In this document: in pieces, positions 50,595 through 61,387 of the stretch | Position numbering within the stretch: position 1 is the first letter of the stretch | How the letters are laid out: the number at the start of each line of letters is the position of its first letter | DNA from: Cladorhizidae sp. MBARI D1340-BT2 | Taxonomy: Eukaryota; Porifera; Demospongiae; Poecilosclerida; Cladorhizidae | DNA length: 64,000 nucleotides | Direction: 5' to 3' | NCBI GenBank assembly: GCA_028752905.1 | Contig: JAQNBH010000009.1 | Span: forward strand, 23,916,370 to 23,980,369 | Program-made: the position numbers and the translations under genes | The notes under the pieces: model-generated | What the model saw: only the letters and a program-made list of their open reading frames with translations | Database searches by the model: none | Told to the model about the DNA's origin: nothing

Positions 50595-51716
50595 CATACT
50601 CATCGCTGCTTGGCATGTTTCAGAACAAGTCCACCTCATCACTGCTTGCCATGTTCCAGAACAAGTCCACCTCATCACTGCTTGCCATGTTTCAGAACAA
50701 GTCCACCTCATCACTGCTTGCCATGTTTCAGAACAAGTCCACCTCATCACTGCTTGCCATGTTTCAGAACAAGTTTACCTCATCACTGCTTGCCATGTTT
50801 CAGAACAAGTCCACCTCATCACTGCTTGCCATGTTTCAGAACAAGTCCACCTCATCACTGCTTGCCATGTTTCAGAACAAGTCCACCTCATCACTGCTTG
50901 CCATGTTCCAGAACAAGTCCACCTCATCACTGCCTGCCATGTTCCAGAACAAGTCCACCTCATCACTGCTTGGCATGTTTCAGAACAAGTCCACCTCATC
51001 ACTGCTTGCCATGTTTCAGAACAAGTCCACCTCATCACTGCTTGCCATGTTTCAGAACAAGTCCACCTCATCACTGCTTGCCATGTTTCAGAACAAGTCC
51101 ACCTCATCGCTGCTTGCCATGTTCCAGAACAAGTCCACCTCATCACTGCTTGCCATGTTTCAGAACAAATCCACCTCATCGCTGCTTGCCATGTTTCAGA
51201 ACAAGTCCACCTCATCACTGCTTGCCATGTTCCAGAACAAGTCCACCTCATCACTGCTTGCCATGTTCCAGAACAAGTCCACCTCATCACTGCTTGCCAT
51301 GTTTCAGAACAAGTCCACCTCATCGCTGCTTGCCATGTTTCAGAACAAGTCCACCTCATCGCTGCTTGCCATGTTTCAGAACAAGTCCACCTCATCGCTG
51401 CTTGCCATGTTCCAGAACAAGTCCACCTCATCACTGCTTGCCATGTTCCAGAACAAGTCCACCTCATCACTGCTTGCCATGTTTCAGAACATGTCCACCT
51501 CATCACTGCTTGCCATGTTCCAGAACAAGTCCACCTCATCGCTGCTTGCCATGTTCCAGAACAAGTCCACCTCATCACTGCTTGCCATGTTTCAGAACAA
51601 ATCCACCTCATCGCTGCTTGCCATGTTCCAGAACAAGTCCACCTCATCGCTGCTTGCCATGTTCCAGAACAAGTCCACCTCATCACTGCTTGCCATGTTT
51701 CAGAACAAGTCCACCT
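50595..51716. repeat. 36-bp minisatellite
   Basis: About 31 units with CATCACTGCTTGCCATGTTT then CAGAACAAGTCCACCT. The 36-bp length keeps several frames open (MFQNKSTSSLLA and HHCLPCFRTSPP forward, MRWTCSETWQAV reverse). The variants are ATCACTG against ATCGCTG and TTTCAG against TTCCAG. Confidence 0.97.
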
Positions 51717-51761
51717 GGTGTGTGACTCTCTATTCTCAACGAACTCTCAGTTGACAACGAA

Positions 51762-52082
51762 ATTAGAATGACCTTCTCAATAATCGACTTGAAATTTACT
51801 CTCTCAACATTTTGACTAGATGCTCTAACCTTCATCAGAAACAACGAGATGCTAAGTCTCCCGTGAGCTTGTTATAGACCAGTAGCTTGCTATTCACCAC
51901 GTGATTCATGTACTGGACGCATGTGCTAGGGTGTGGTTTGTATCATGTGGTGGATAGCTAGCTACCGGTATATAACAAGCTCACGGGAGTCTTAGCATCT
52001 CATTATTCCTGATGAAGGCTAGAGCATCTAGTCAAAATGTCGAGAGAGTAAATTCCAAGTCGATTATTGAGGTCATTGTAAT
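51762..52082. mobile_element. Near-complete 320-bp palindrome (foldback MITE, family B)
   Basis: ATTAGAATGACCTTCTCAAT at the left end mirrors ATTGAGGTCATTGTAAT at the right. CCCGTGAGCTTGTTATA mirrors TATAACAAGCTCACGGG, and inner CCAGTAGC with CACCACGTGA mirrors TCATGTGGTG with GCTACCGG. The centre is near 51922. It is non-coding. A partial copy of the right arm borders the satellite at 61.8-63.2 kb, so it is a multi-copy element. Confidence 0.8.
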
Positions 52083-52622
52083 GATCCCCCTCTAGGGGTG
52101 TAAAACAATAATCTTGAGACTAGACGTTGTTGGTGTTGGCTCATCAGGGTTGAACTTCTTCGAGTTTGAATACGACAAGTACATTGGCATGTGTATATTC
52201 ATTGGGGACCAACAATTATGATCTTCTTGGCATTGTTTGTGCATGTATGCTCGGAAAATCAACAACGTATAGATGCCTTTATCTCCGGTGCCGAGTCAAA
52301 ATGGGTGTGGTCTTACTACTGTACAATAAAACATAATGAATTTTGGATGGGAGCGTCCCTATAGATAATAAATTTGTTTTACCCTTGGTGGATCTACAGT
52401 ATGTCTGTCACTTGTCTTGCATTAAAGATATGGCAATAAAACCAGCTGCACAAAATGAGGCAATAGCAAGCAATGGGCACATGTAAGGAGAGGGGGAGTG
52501 GTCATACAGCAATTACAAGTGCTTCATAAAAATGAAGTGTTGCCTAGACAAAGTGTTGCCTAGCAATGGCAAGTGTTGCCTAGCAATAGCACATGTCGAG
52601 TGTCGCCTAGTACCAGCATTAT
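52083..52622. other. 3' flank of the DOK-like gene
   Basis: Presumed 3' UTR on the minus strand. It has a short tandem AAGTGTTGCCTAG (about 3 copies near 52535-52600). No clear minus-strand AATAAA was seen. Confidence 0.4.
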
Positions 52623-54322
52623 CTATCTCTCCAGCCAGACTACTGCATAGGGCAATGGTGGGGGAGATATCAGCTGTTGTTCTCCTGAAACCTCTAAGTT
52701 CATGACGTGATGGTTTCCCGGTGATAGTTGAGCCAGCTCCTGTTCTCTGGGCGACTTACTATTTGTCAAGTTTCTGCACTTGCTGTCAGTGCCACTCGCG
52801 TCTCCTGGAGAATTGTGTCTCTTGCTAATGATGTGCAGCATTGTGGAGGAATCATTCGGGATGGATTCGTAATTCCCAACGCTTACGGTTGGAGTGTGAC
52901 AATGTGCAGTTGGTGTGGTTTTCCTTCTGGGAGGCAGAGACAAAGGGGCTTGGCCTGCCACAGGGCATTTCGTAGCGGCACAGAACGCCACACTTGGCAC
53001 CTGTTCGTAAGGTCCAGAGTTCGCGATGCTCTCATATGTGTCCTCATCTGTTTCCTTGTCAGCGTCGACTGCTACTACTTGCAGACCATTTCCACGCAAC
53101 CAGCAAGAAGTGGATGAAGCGACCGAATAGTGTCTCGTGTTGTTCCTGGCCATTATGTCCTCCATCTTGACCTTGGGAACTTGTTCGTATGGACCGTTAT
53201 TTGGTATACTGAGGTAGATGCTTGTTTGAGAGGACACATGTGAAGCTTTTTCTGTTGAATCGACTGGTTTGGATTGGGAGTGGTGGTTCATGGCAAGGGT
53301 GCTGGGAAGTTGTCTTCTGTAGTTGTTCATGGGAAGGGCATCGTGGGAATCGGACCTTGTAAACTGTGCGCAAGGATTGGTCGGTTCCAGTGGGAAATCT
53401 GTTTCAGCTGGTGTGGAGTTCTGACTGGGCGGAGAATCCACTAGGTCTGCCAAGCTCCTGGATCGTTGGAAACGTATGCTCGATGCCTCAGAATTGAGGT
53501 GCTCCCACTTGGCTCTCTGTGGCTCTGCTTCCACGAAGCAAGGTCCCTTTTCATCGCAGTGTGTTTTGGAACACATCAAACACCTGAGATTGGTGAAGGT
53601 GCAGGTGGGCACTGGTGGAGTTAGTGGAGTGTTGGGACTGCACCTGTTGACGGTGCCATGTGAAGATGCACTAGATGTCATGCTCAGACAATCGTCTTCA
53701 TCTCCCATTACAACGCTCTCAGTGGAGCGGTTGTGCAGCATTGCTCGATGGAAAGGTGCTTGGCTTTCCACCACGCTATCCTCTGGTCCAGCATTGCCAT
53801 TTGTGGGACAGCCTTCATCTGCAAGCGAGGTCTGCGAGCCTCTACTAGCCCTCAGGAGGTTCCGTGTCGGAGACAAGCTCTGAATTATTTTCTTTGGGTG
53901 AAACCGAGATGTGAGGAGCATGGGAAGGCTAAGCTTTCTTCCGCCATATTGTTTTGTGCGCTCTATTTGTCTAGAAGATACCATTTTTCTACTAGCTTTT
54001 TCCTGTTTCTTTCCTGAGTGCCTAGCTCCACAGGAAGTGCTGTCAGTTAGACTAATGTTGCTGCCCGAGGGACTGTTTATGTGCTGTGTTCCAGGAGAGT
54101 CACTGTACGGGTTGGGTAAGGTTCTATTTTGGTGGGACACCTGTGCAGCTGCACAGCGGTCTGCGTACGTAAGGTTTCTAAACCTAGGCAATGACACTGT
54201 TCCATTCATCGGTGGCAGTGGTGGTCGCATCGGGCTCAGTTCACCGCAACCTGGTGTCGTCTTTGTGGATCCTTGTTTAATAGACTCCATCAGTTGTACA
54301 ACTTCCGAGTGTGTGAGGGATT
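52623..54322 (-). CDS. DOK-like: DOK-like last exon: 566-codon tyrosine-bearing tail
   Basis: The acceptor is gaattttcag|AATCCC. The single 1.7-kb open frame starts [17 protein letters not shown]. It contains MRPPLPPM (SH3-ligand type), a Lys/Arg-rich patch ([20 protein letters not shown]), a Cys cluster spaced C-x6-C-x2-C-x4-C-x6-C, and near its end [30 protein letters not shown] and [10 protein letters not shown]. YxxP sites like YEQVP suit Crk or RasGAP SH2 domains by family knowledge. Open frames on the opposite strand here are shadows. Confidence 0.85.
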
Positions 54323-57300
54323 CTGAAAATTCACAAGTAAAACAGGTTATATGGGGTCCAATTGATGCTAAAAGGGTGTTTAATTTAAGGAAAGTCATTG
54401 AACATGCAAAGGGACACAAGCATGACCACAACAGGTTTGTGTTTGCAAAGACCCTTTACCAGGTACAAATCAAGTAGATGCGCTCAAGTGTGCACCAGAC
54501 TGCAACCATGTTTATGTCTCCATGCAAAGAGTTATCAGTAGCAAGACCTTATGTGACTGCACCTTCATATATGTTTGAGCTGTTGCTTGACAGTGGGGAG
54601 GAACGGACGGATACCGTGTTGGGATGGACAGGTACCGTACTGGGACAAGGCTGGAACAGTCTTGTTCTCCGCTCGTTGATGATAGACGCAATTTCTGCTG
54701 CACTTGTGGCAGCAAACACGTAGCCTCTCTTTCCCAAGCTGCAGTCCCTGCAGATGGCAGTAACACAAGTACCATTATAAGTTCAAGCCCTCGCGTCACC
54801 CATTACAGTCCAGTATCTACCCAGGTGGTCACCCATTACAGTCCAGTATCTACCCAGGTGGTCCCCATTATAGTCCAGTATCTACCCAGGTGGTCACCCA
54901 TTACAGGCCAGTATCTACCCAGGTGTTCCCCATTATAGTCCAGTATCTACCCAGGTGGTCACCCATTACAGTCCAGTATCTACCCAGGTGGTCCCCATTA
55001 TAGTCCAGGTGGTCACCCATTACAGGCCAGTATCTACCCAGGTGGTCCCCATTATAGTCCAGTATCTACCCAGGTGGTCACCCATTACAGTCCAGTATCT
55101 ACCCAGGTGGTCACCCATTACAGTCCAGTATCTACCCAGGTGGTCACCCATTACAGTCCAGTATCTACCCAGGTGGTCACCCATTACAGTCCAGTATCTA
55201 CCCAGGTGGTCACCCATTACAGTCCAGTATTTACCCAGGTGGTCGTGTGTTTGATCAGGCTATTTGCATCAGGTTCAGCCATGCTGTAGCTGTAGGCACA
55301 AGTGCCAAGAAGCTAACCATTTCAATTGGCACATGTGTCCCTTCCTTTCTTGCCTCTGTGGTGACCATGCAGCTGCTATAAACCCTCTGTGGGCTGTGTC
55401 TTTATTTCTGTTAACTCTCATGTATGTGTGTGCTGAGCGTGTGCATGGAAACAAGGGCGTGGCCCCCTGGTGTTATTTAATATTTAATCACGTACATTTC
55501 AACAGTGAGTGCAAGTGCTTTGACGGTTGACTTTCTGTCGGAGAGTGGAGCAAACTGAATGGAACTATTGTAGAAGACCGAGTGGTTGGCTTTAACAATG
55601 GAACCGAGGGGGATATTAAAGGCCATATGGAGGGAGGTATCTCTGGAGATGAGGTGAACATTGTGCTCCGTCACCTTGAAGATGTACTGGCCTCTCAGGT
55701 TCATCTCTTCAGAACTTTTCGTTGGGAAGACCATTACCGAATATTCACCTAAAATAGAAAGACATAGTACACACTTGTGAAGTCCCACCTTTGAACCCAC
55801 TTGCAGGTTGCCATTTCTCAAGGACATGTGGTCTGCTTTAAAAGAGGAGCTTCCAGTGATCGAGTTTTGCTTGTGAAATACTGTGACACGGTTCAGAGTT
55901 CAGTGTTGCTTGTACGATGATGCCACACAGAGATGTGATATTTGAGTGAAGAGAAGTTGTTAGTTGAGTGTAGGGTAGAGTGAAGTTAGGGCAGAGGGTT
56001 AGAGTGCTGAGAGCTGAGTATATGGCAGAGTGAAGTTAGTTGAGTGTATGGCAGAGTGAAGTTAGTTGAGTGTATGGCAGAGTGAAGTTAGTTGAGTGTA
56101 TGGCAGAGTGAAGTTAGTTGAGTGTATGGCAGAGTGAAGTTAGTTGAGTGTATGGCAGAGTGAAGTTAGTTGAGTGTATGGCAGAGTGAAGTTAGTTGAG
56201 TGTATGGCAGAGTGAAGTGTATGGCAGAGTGTAGTTAGTTGAGTGCAGGGCATAGTGTAGTTAGCTGAGTATAGGGCAGAGTGTTAGGACACCTCCAACT
56301 ATAAAAGCTGCTTCACAATATGTTGCTCCCACAAGAGACAAGCCTTGTCACATGCATCACTGGAATAGAAGATACACTAGTCAAGCGAAGTGACACGATG
56401 CCACATACTGTGAAACTGTGATAGCAACTGTGTCTGGCAGGTCACTGTGATAGCAAGCATTGTGTCTGGCAGGTCACTGTGATAGCAAGCACTGTGCCTG
56501 GCAGGTCACTGTGATAGCAACTGTGTCTGGCAGGTCACTGTGATAGCAACTGTGTCTGGCAGGTCACTGTGATAGCAAGCATTGGATCACTGTGATAGCA
56601 AGCACTGTGCCTGGCAGGTCACTGTGATAGCAAGCACTGTGCCTGGCAGGTCACTGTGATAGCAAGCACTGTGCCTGGCAGATCACTGTGATAGCAAGCA
56701 CTGTGTCTGGCAGATCGCAAGCATTGGATCACTGTGATAGCAAGCACTGTGTCTGGCAGGTCACTGTGATAGCAAGCACTGTGTCTGGCAGATCACTGTG
56801 ATAGCAAGCACTGTGCCTGGCAGGTCACTGTGATAGCAAGCACTGTGCCTGGCAGATCACTGTGATAGCAAGCACTGTGTCTGGCAGGTCACTGTGATAG
56901 CAAGCACTGTGTCTGGCAGGTCACTGTGATAGCAAGCACTGTGCCTGGCAGGTCACTGTGATAGCAAGCACTGTGCCTGGCAGGTCACTGTGATAGCAAG
57001 CACTGTGCCTGGCAGGTCACTGTGATAGCAAGCACTGTGTCTGGCAGGTCACTGTGATAGCAAGCACCAGGTCACTGTGATAGCAAGCACTGTGCCGGGC
57101 AGGCAAGCCTTAACATGAAAACGCATTATGAAATTTGTGATCCCTATCGACTAGAAATTATCCACTGGTTACTCAACACCTTCTAATCCTCCTCTACAAG
57201 TTCTGTGTCCCCCTACAAATTCTCAGTACTTCCCTACTAATTCTCTGTTCTACCTCCTACATGGACAAATTCTCACTACCAAATCTCAGTACATACTCCT

Positions 57301-58200
57301 CTATATCTCAGTATCCCCCTACAAATTTGCAGTACCCTCTACAAATTCTCTTTATAAATTCTCAGTATATACCCCTCAACAAATTCTCAATACTCCCTTT
57401 ATAAATTCTCAGTACCCTTCAACAAATTCTACTCCCTCTACAAATTCACAGCACTCCCTCCTGGGACAAATTGTCAGTATCACTTCCTAACTTAGGTTGC
57501 ATATGCATGCACATAATTATGTGCTTAACAGGAAATGGTCATCACAGTCACTCACTCCCACTGGTGGACCAAAAATGCTTGCTATCACAGTGACCTGCCA
57601 GGCACAGTGCTTGCTATCACAGTGGCCTGCCAGGCACAGTGCTTGCTATCACAGTGACCTGCCAGACACAGTGCTTGCTATCACAGTGACCTGCCAGGCA
57701 CAATGCTTGATATCACAGTGGCCTGCCAGACACAATGCTTGATATCACAGTGACCTGCCAGGCACAGTGCTTGATATCACAGGACCTGCCAGACACAGTG
57801 CTTGCTATCACAGTGACCTGCCAGGCACAGTGCTTGATATCACAGGACCTGCCAGACACAATGCTTGATATCACAGTGACCTGCCAGGCACAGTGCTTGA
57901 TATCACAGGACCTGCCAGACACAGTGCTTGCTATCACAGTGACCTGCCAGGCACAGTGCTTGATATCACAGTGACCTGCATAAAAACTACTGCAACGACA
58001 ACAACAACAAACAGACAACAACAGATTGCCAAACCAAACATGAAACACGTTAAACATGTTAGGACCACAATGACTGCTTGCATACAGGTTCGGTTGGGTA
58101 GTGGTGTCCCAAAGAGGAGTGTGTCAATCTTGGCCAGCCATTCTTGCTGCTCTTCCTTTGTCTTGGCAGCGAGGCAGAACTTCTTGTCCGTGGTCATAAC
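52623..58200 (-). CDS. DOK-like: DOK/IRS-class PH-PTB docking adaptor, 3' four exons; 5' part outside or not found
   Basis: Membrane-recruited scaffold of receptor tyrosine kinase signalling: the PH domain binds phosphoinositides, the IRS-type PTB domain binds NPxY-type phosphotyrosine, and tail tyrosines recruit SH2 proteins. Exons on the minus strand: 58200-58086, 55748-55532, 54747-54563, 54322-52623. All junctions are GT-AG, phases are 1, 2 and 1, and the joined 2217 nt stay in frame for 738 residues plus stop. In order: PH C-terminal strand and helix ([20 protein letters not shown]), a linker of only about 15 residues, the PTB domain ([20 protein letters not shown] to [17 protein letters not shown]), then a 570-residue tail. 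The tail has PYEQVP twice, YESI twice, IYLSIPNN, a proline run RPPLPPM, a basic patch and a cysteine cluster. The short PH-PTB spacing recalls DOK7. IRS proteins have the same domain order, so family assignment below PH-PTB adaptor is open. Confidence 0.8.
54563..54747 (-). CDS. DOK-like: DOK-like exon: end of PTB domain and start of tail
   Basis: The acceptor is ccatctgcag|[24 protein letters not shown] and [10 protein letters not shown] form the last strand and C-terminal helix of the PTB domain. A Ser/Pro-rich stretch ending NIYE follows. The donor is gaag|gtgcag, chosen because it gives the phase 1 that the last exon needs. Confidence 0.72.
54805..55240. repeat. 33-bp minisatellite in a DOK-like intron
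   Basis: About 13 units with ACCCATTACAGTCCAGTATC then TACCCAGGTGGTC, located between the two PTB exons. Confidence 0.96.
55532..55748 (-). CDS. DOK-like: DOK-like exon: first part of IRS-type PTB domain
   Basis: The acceptor is ctattttag|GTG. The segment [20 protein letters not shown] is followed by [24 protein letters not shown] and [15 protein letters not shown]. It has the Leu-x-Gly-x-Tyr turn and the strand pairs of IRS PTB domains. The donor is gacagaa|gtcaac (phase 2). Confidence 0.78.
55945..56285. repeat. 26-bp minisatellite
   Basis: About 10 units of GTGTATGGCAGAGTGAAGTT plus AGTTGA. Most regular from 56020 to 56215, degenerate at the edges. Confidence 0.95.
56410..57105. repeat. 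32-bp minisatellite, forward orientation
   Basis: About 22 units containing TCACTGTGATAGCAAGCACT then GTGCCTGGCAGG. The same unit occurs in reverse complement at 57576-57978. Confidence 0.96.
57106..57575. other. Spacer between inverted satellites
   Basis: AT-rich with scattered ACAAATTCTCAGTA motifs, an old degenerate repeat. No exon. Confidence 0.5.
57576..57978. repeat. 32-bp minisatellite, inverted copy
   Basis: About 13 units containing CCTGCCAGGCACAGTGCTTG then CTATCACAGTGA, the reverse complement of the 56.4-57.1 kb array. Some units are shortened (ATATCACAGGACCTGCC). Confidence 0.96.
58086..58200 (-). CDS. DOK-like: DOK-like exon: C-terminal part of PH domain
   Basis: The acceptor on the minus strand is ctctatctccag|GTT. 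The exon reads [20 protein letters not shown], then [18 protein letters not shown]. The donor is acct|gtatgc (phase 1). The pattern F-x-L-x-A-x-T-x-E-E-x-x-x-W-L is the last strand and helix of a PH domain. The earlier PH strands must be further upstream, and I did not find them before 64000. Confidence 0.8.
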
Positions 58201-58239
58201 CTGGAGATAGAGAGAGAGGAGGAGAGCTTTGCCAATGGG

Positions 58240-58430
58240 AGGCAGTGGTTTGTGTGTGTGGTGCTCAGTGCCTGTGTGTGGTGCTCAGTGCCTGTGTGTG
58301 GTGCTCAGTGCCTGTGTGTGGTGCTTAGTGCCTATGTGTGGTGCTCAGTGCCTGTGCGTGGTGCTCAGTGCCTGTGTGTGGTGCTCAGTGCCTGTGTGTG
58401 GTGCTCAGCACCTATGTGTGGTGCATGTGT
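58240..58430. repeat. 20-bp minisatellite
   Basis: About 9 units of GTGTGTGGTGCTCAGTGCCT, starting 40 bp outside the PH exon acceptor. Confidence 0.95.
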
Positions 58431-58849
58431 GTTTCTGCATGTCAGGGACAGGGCTAGGGGAGATGCAGCAGTTCTTTATTTCTCAGCGTAGGAAAAAAGC
58501 ATGAAGGGCTAGGGTTGGGGTTAGCACGAAGAGCGAGCAAGCAACCTTATGAGGGTGTTGAGAGTGTGCATTCCAGATCAAACTAACAGACACCATAGCA
58601 AGCTAAGGCTTGGTACAAGTGATTTACAGAATGGCCTAGCCTGTGCATTTCTTATGTAAGGTGGCGGGAAGAGCAGCCATCGTGTACACAATACCACGAG
58701 TGGTTAGAATGCACACACACAGCTGCTCATTAAGAGAGAGTCAAGTCTGCGCAGCAATTAAAGCTGATCTGAATGCCTTGTACACCCTTCATGTCTCCAA
58801 CGAGGCCCTGTATTGGCTACCAGCAATCAGGACATTGTGTGGCGAGCTA
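58431..58849. other. Spacer
   Basis: No gene recognised. I looked here for earlier PH exons on the minus strand and found none. Confidence 0.4.
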
Positions 58850-59335
58850 AAACGTCTTGCCACCCTGTGCATTGGTACGACACACACCCTGACTGGTGCT
58901 GTCGACACATAGATACTGTGGAGTCAGTATGACACACACCCTGACTGGTGCTGTCAACACGTAGATACTGTGGATCAGGTAGTAGACACCCTGTGCATTG
59001 GTATGACACACACCCTGACTGGTGCTGTCAACACGTAGATACTGTGGAGTCAGGTAGTAGACACCCTGTGCATTGGTATGACACACACCCTGACTGGTGC
59101 TGTCAACACGTAGATACTGTGGAGTCAGGTAGTAGACACCCTGTGCATTGGTACGACACACACCCTGACTGGTGCTGTCAACACGTAGAAACTGTGGAGT
59201 CAGGTAGTAGACACCCTGTGCATTGGTACGACACACACCCTGACTGGTGCTGTCGACACGTAGATACTGTGGAGTCAGGTAGTAGACACCCTGTGCATCG
59301 GTGCAACACACACCCTGACTGGTGCTGTCGACACG
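58850..59335. repeat. 75-bp minisatellite
   Basis: About 6 units with GACACCCTGTGCATTGGTAC, then GACACACACCCTGACTGGTG and CTGTCGACACGTAGATACTG. Both strands are open because 75 is a multiple of three. Confidence 0.96.
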
Positions 59336-60129
59336 TAGTCAAGCCACCCTCGTGGCACTCCTCAGCCAGACAATGGCTACCACAACACCTGTGATCTGTG
59401 TGCAGCTTATTTGCATTGCTCTACTGCTTCTGTATTCTGTCTTCCCCTCACTGGACTAAGTGCATGTGCAGCCAGTCTCCCTGCGTTCATTTCTTAGACC
59501 ACATCTTATCTTATTAGACGCCTATTAAGGACATGTGTTGACTGAGGCGCTGAGGAATGCGCAGAATCTGTTGACAGTTCTACTAGTGACTTGCGACACA
59601 ACAAAGCTTTGAAGACCTCATGCTTTGAGGAATAGAAACCGGTTGGTTTTCAAAGGCTGATGCACCATGAAGATGCTGAGCCACGTATGCTTCACTGCGG
59701 GTGAACTACTTAGCTATATCAGATCTGGCTGGCTGGAGTGAGAGGCTAAATCACTTGGTAGTTGCTGCGATGGTAATCAAATGCCACAAGAACAATGCTT
59801 GGTGCAAAATATGCTCGGGATAAGTCTAGCCACTGCACCTAGTAGATATGCATCGATGAAAGCCTCCATTAATTTACGCTGTTCCTCACACTCGCAGCGC
59901 TGAGTGACGACAACATACAAGTTTGTTCCTGGTGGACACGCCAGCTGCTACCTTCATTGGTGTTACTTGGAAAATATGACTGGTGCAAATCCAGTGGGAG
60001 AAGCAGATTAACTGTGTACTTGGAATATTTTAATTTGAGCTCCATATGAGGGCTACAGGAAACACTGTGTGTGTGCATGCTTGTTTGGATGCGAATAAAC
60101 ACGCCCTTTTAGTTACGTCAAGAACATGA
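59336..60129. other. Spacer
   Basis: Nothing recognised. A 77-codon minus-strand frame (59869-60102) has no known match. Confidence 0.4.
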
Positions 60130-60560
60130 GCGTGCAATGTGTCAACGAGGTTCACACAAGGTAAAGGGGCGTGTGATGTATCAACGAGGTTCACACAAGG
60201 TAAAGTGGTGTGTGATGTATCAACGAGGTTCATACAAGGTAAAGTGGTGTGTGATGTATCAACGAGGTTCACACAAGCTAAAGGGGCGTGTGATGTATCA
60301 ACGAGGTTCACACAAGGTAAAGGGGCGTGTGATGTATCAACGAGGTTCACACAAGGTAAAGGTGTGTGTGATGTATCAACGAGGTTCACACAAGGTAAAG
60401 TGGTGTGTGATGTATCAAAGAGGTTCACACAAGGTAAAGGGGGTGTGATGTATCAACGAGGTTCACACAAGGTAAAGGGGTGTGTGATGTATCAACGAGG
60501 TTCACACAAGGTAAAGTGGTGTGTGATGTATCAAAGAGGTTCACACTATGTAAAGGGGCT
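60130..60560. repeat. 39-bp minisatellite
   Basis: About 11 units with GTGTGATGTATCAACGAGGT then TCACACAAGGTAAAGGGGC. Confidence 0.96.
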
Positions 60561-61387
60561 TGTGATATCAAGAGAAAGATCAAGGGGCCCAAGAAAGTTG
60601 AAAAATCATTGCATAATGTTTTGCATTGTGTTAAAGTGTGCTTGATGTTTGCCTTCGTCGACATCTGCCACAAATTTGGAATTCTTCCTATTATTTTAAC
60701 CTGCCCCCCCCCCCCCCAATAATAAAACAGGCAAAATGATTTATTAGGTATTAAAAGGTAAGGTGTCGTTGTTAGCTACTGTTCATGCACACACATCAGG
60801 CAGCGCACAGAAGAGAGCTAGCTTCAAGAAGTGCTGAGTGTAACTATCCCAAGTCGTTCAAGTTCAGGGAGGTGCACACGGCTTCAACATTTCCTGGGTA
60901 CATACGTGTCCTATGTTTCCGCACGGAACGGCTTAGCAATCTCATCCATAGCTTTCCAGGTGATTGTTCTTGGTAGGGTCTTGTCTCAAGGTCAGTTATG
61001 TCTGAATGTGGAAAATAATTTGTACCTTTGTGTCTATAAAATATTCTCCTCTGCAGATTTTTAAACTGAAGTATTCCAGGTTAATGGTCTTAATGAACAA
61101 TCATTGTTTTTGTTCCATTGTCCCCCCCCCCCTCCTCCTTCTCCCCCCCCCTCCTTCTCCTCTCTCTCACAGTTATATTGTTGTGTTTGGGATAATGTTG
61201 TGCAGGTGGCTTGTCCGGTTGCTGTGCAGGCATGCATAACTTCATATAAGCACAGGCATTGTGCCGCACTGTTCAAAGATGACACCAAAACATGGGTATT
61301 GCTTCTTCTTCCACTAGCACCAACCTGGTACCAATAATGACAAGGCGAGCTGCAGAGGGACATCCAGTAACACCACAACCTGTCCCA
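60561..61387. other. Spacer with C-rich tracts
   Basis: Poly-C near 60705-60717 and CT-rich tracts at 61123-61165. Open frames near 60.8-61.0 kb match nothing I know. Confidence 0.4.

Noticed and set aside
50544..51754. Forward 379- and 393-residue repeat proteins (MFQNKSTSSLLA, HHCLPCFRTSPP)
   Set aside because: The 36-bp satellite is open in several frames on both strands. No homology or splice context supports coding.
52728..54477. Forward-strand frames of 94-188 codons opposite the DOK-like last exon
   Set aside because: Shadow frames antisense to a well-supported exon.
58948..59394. 148-residue forward frame in the 75-bp satellite
   Set aside because: Open on both strands because the unit is 25 codons. 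No homology.
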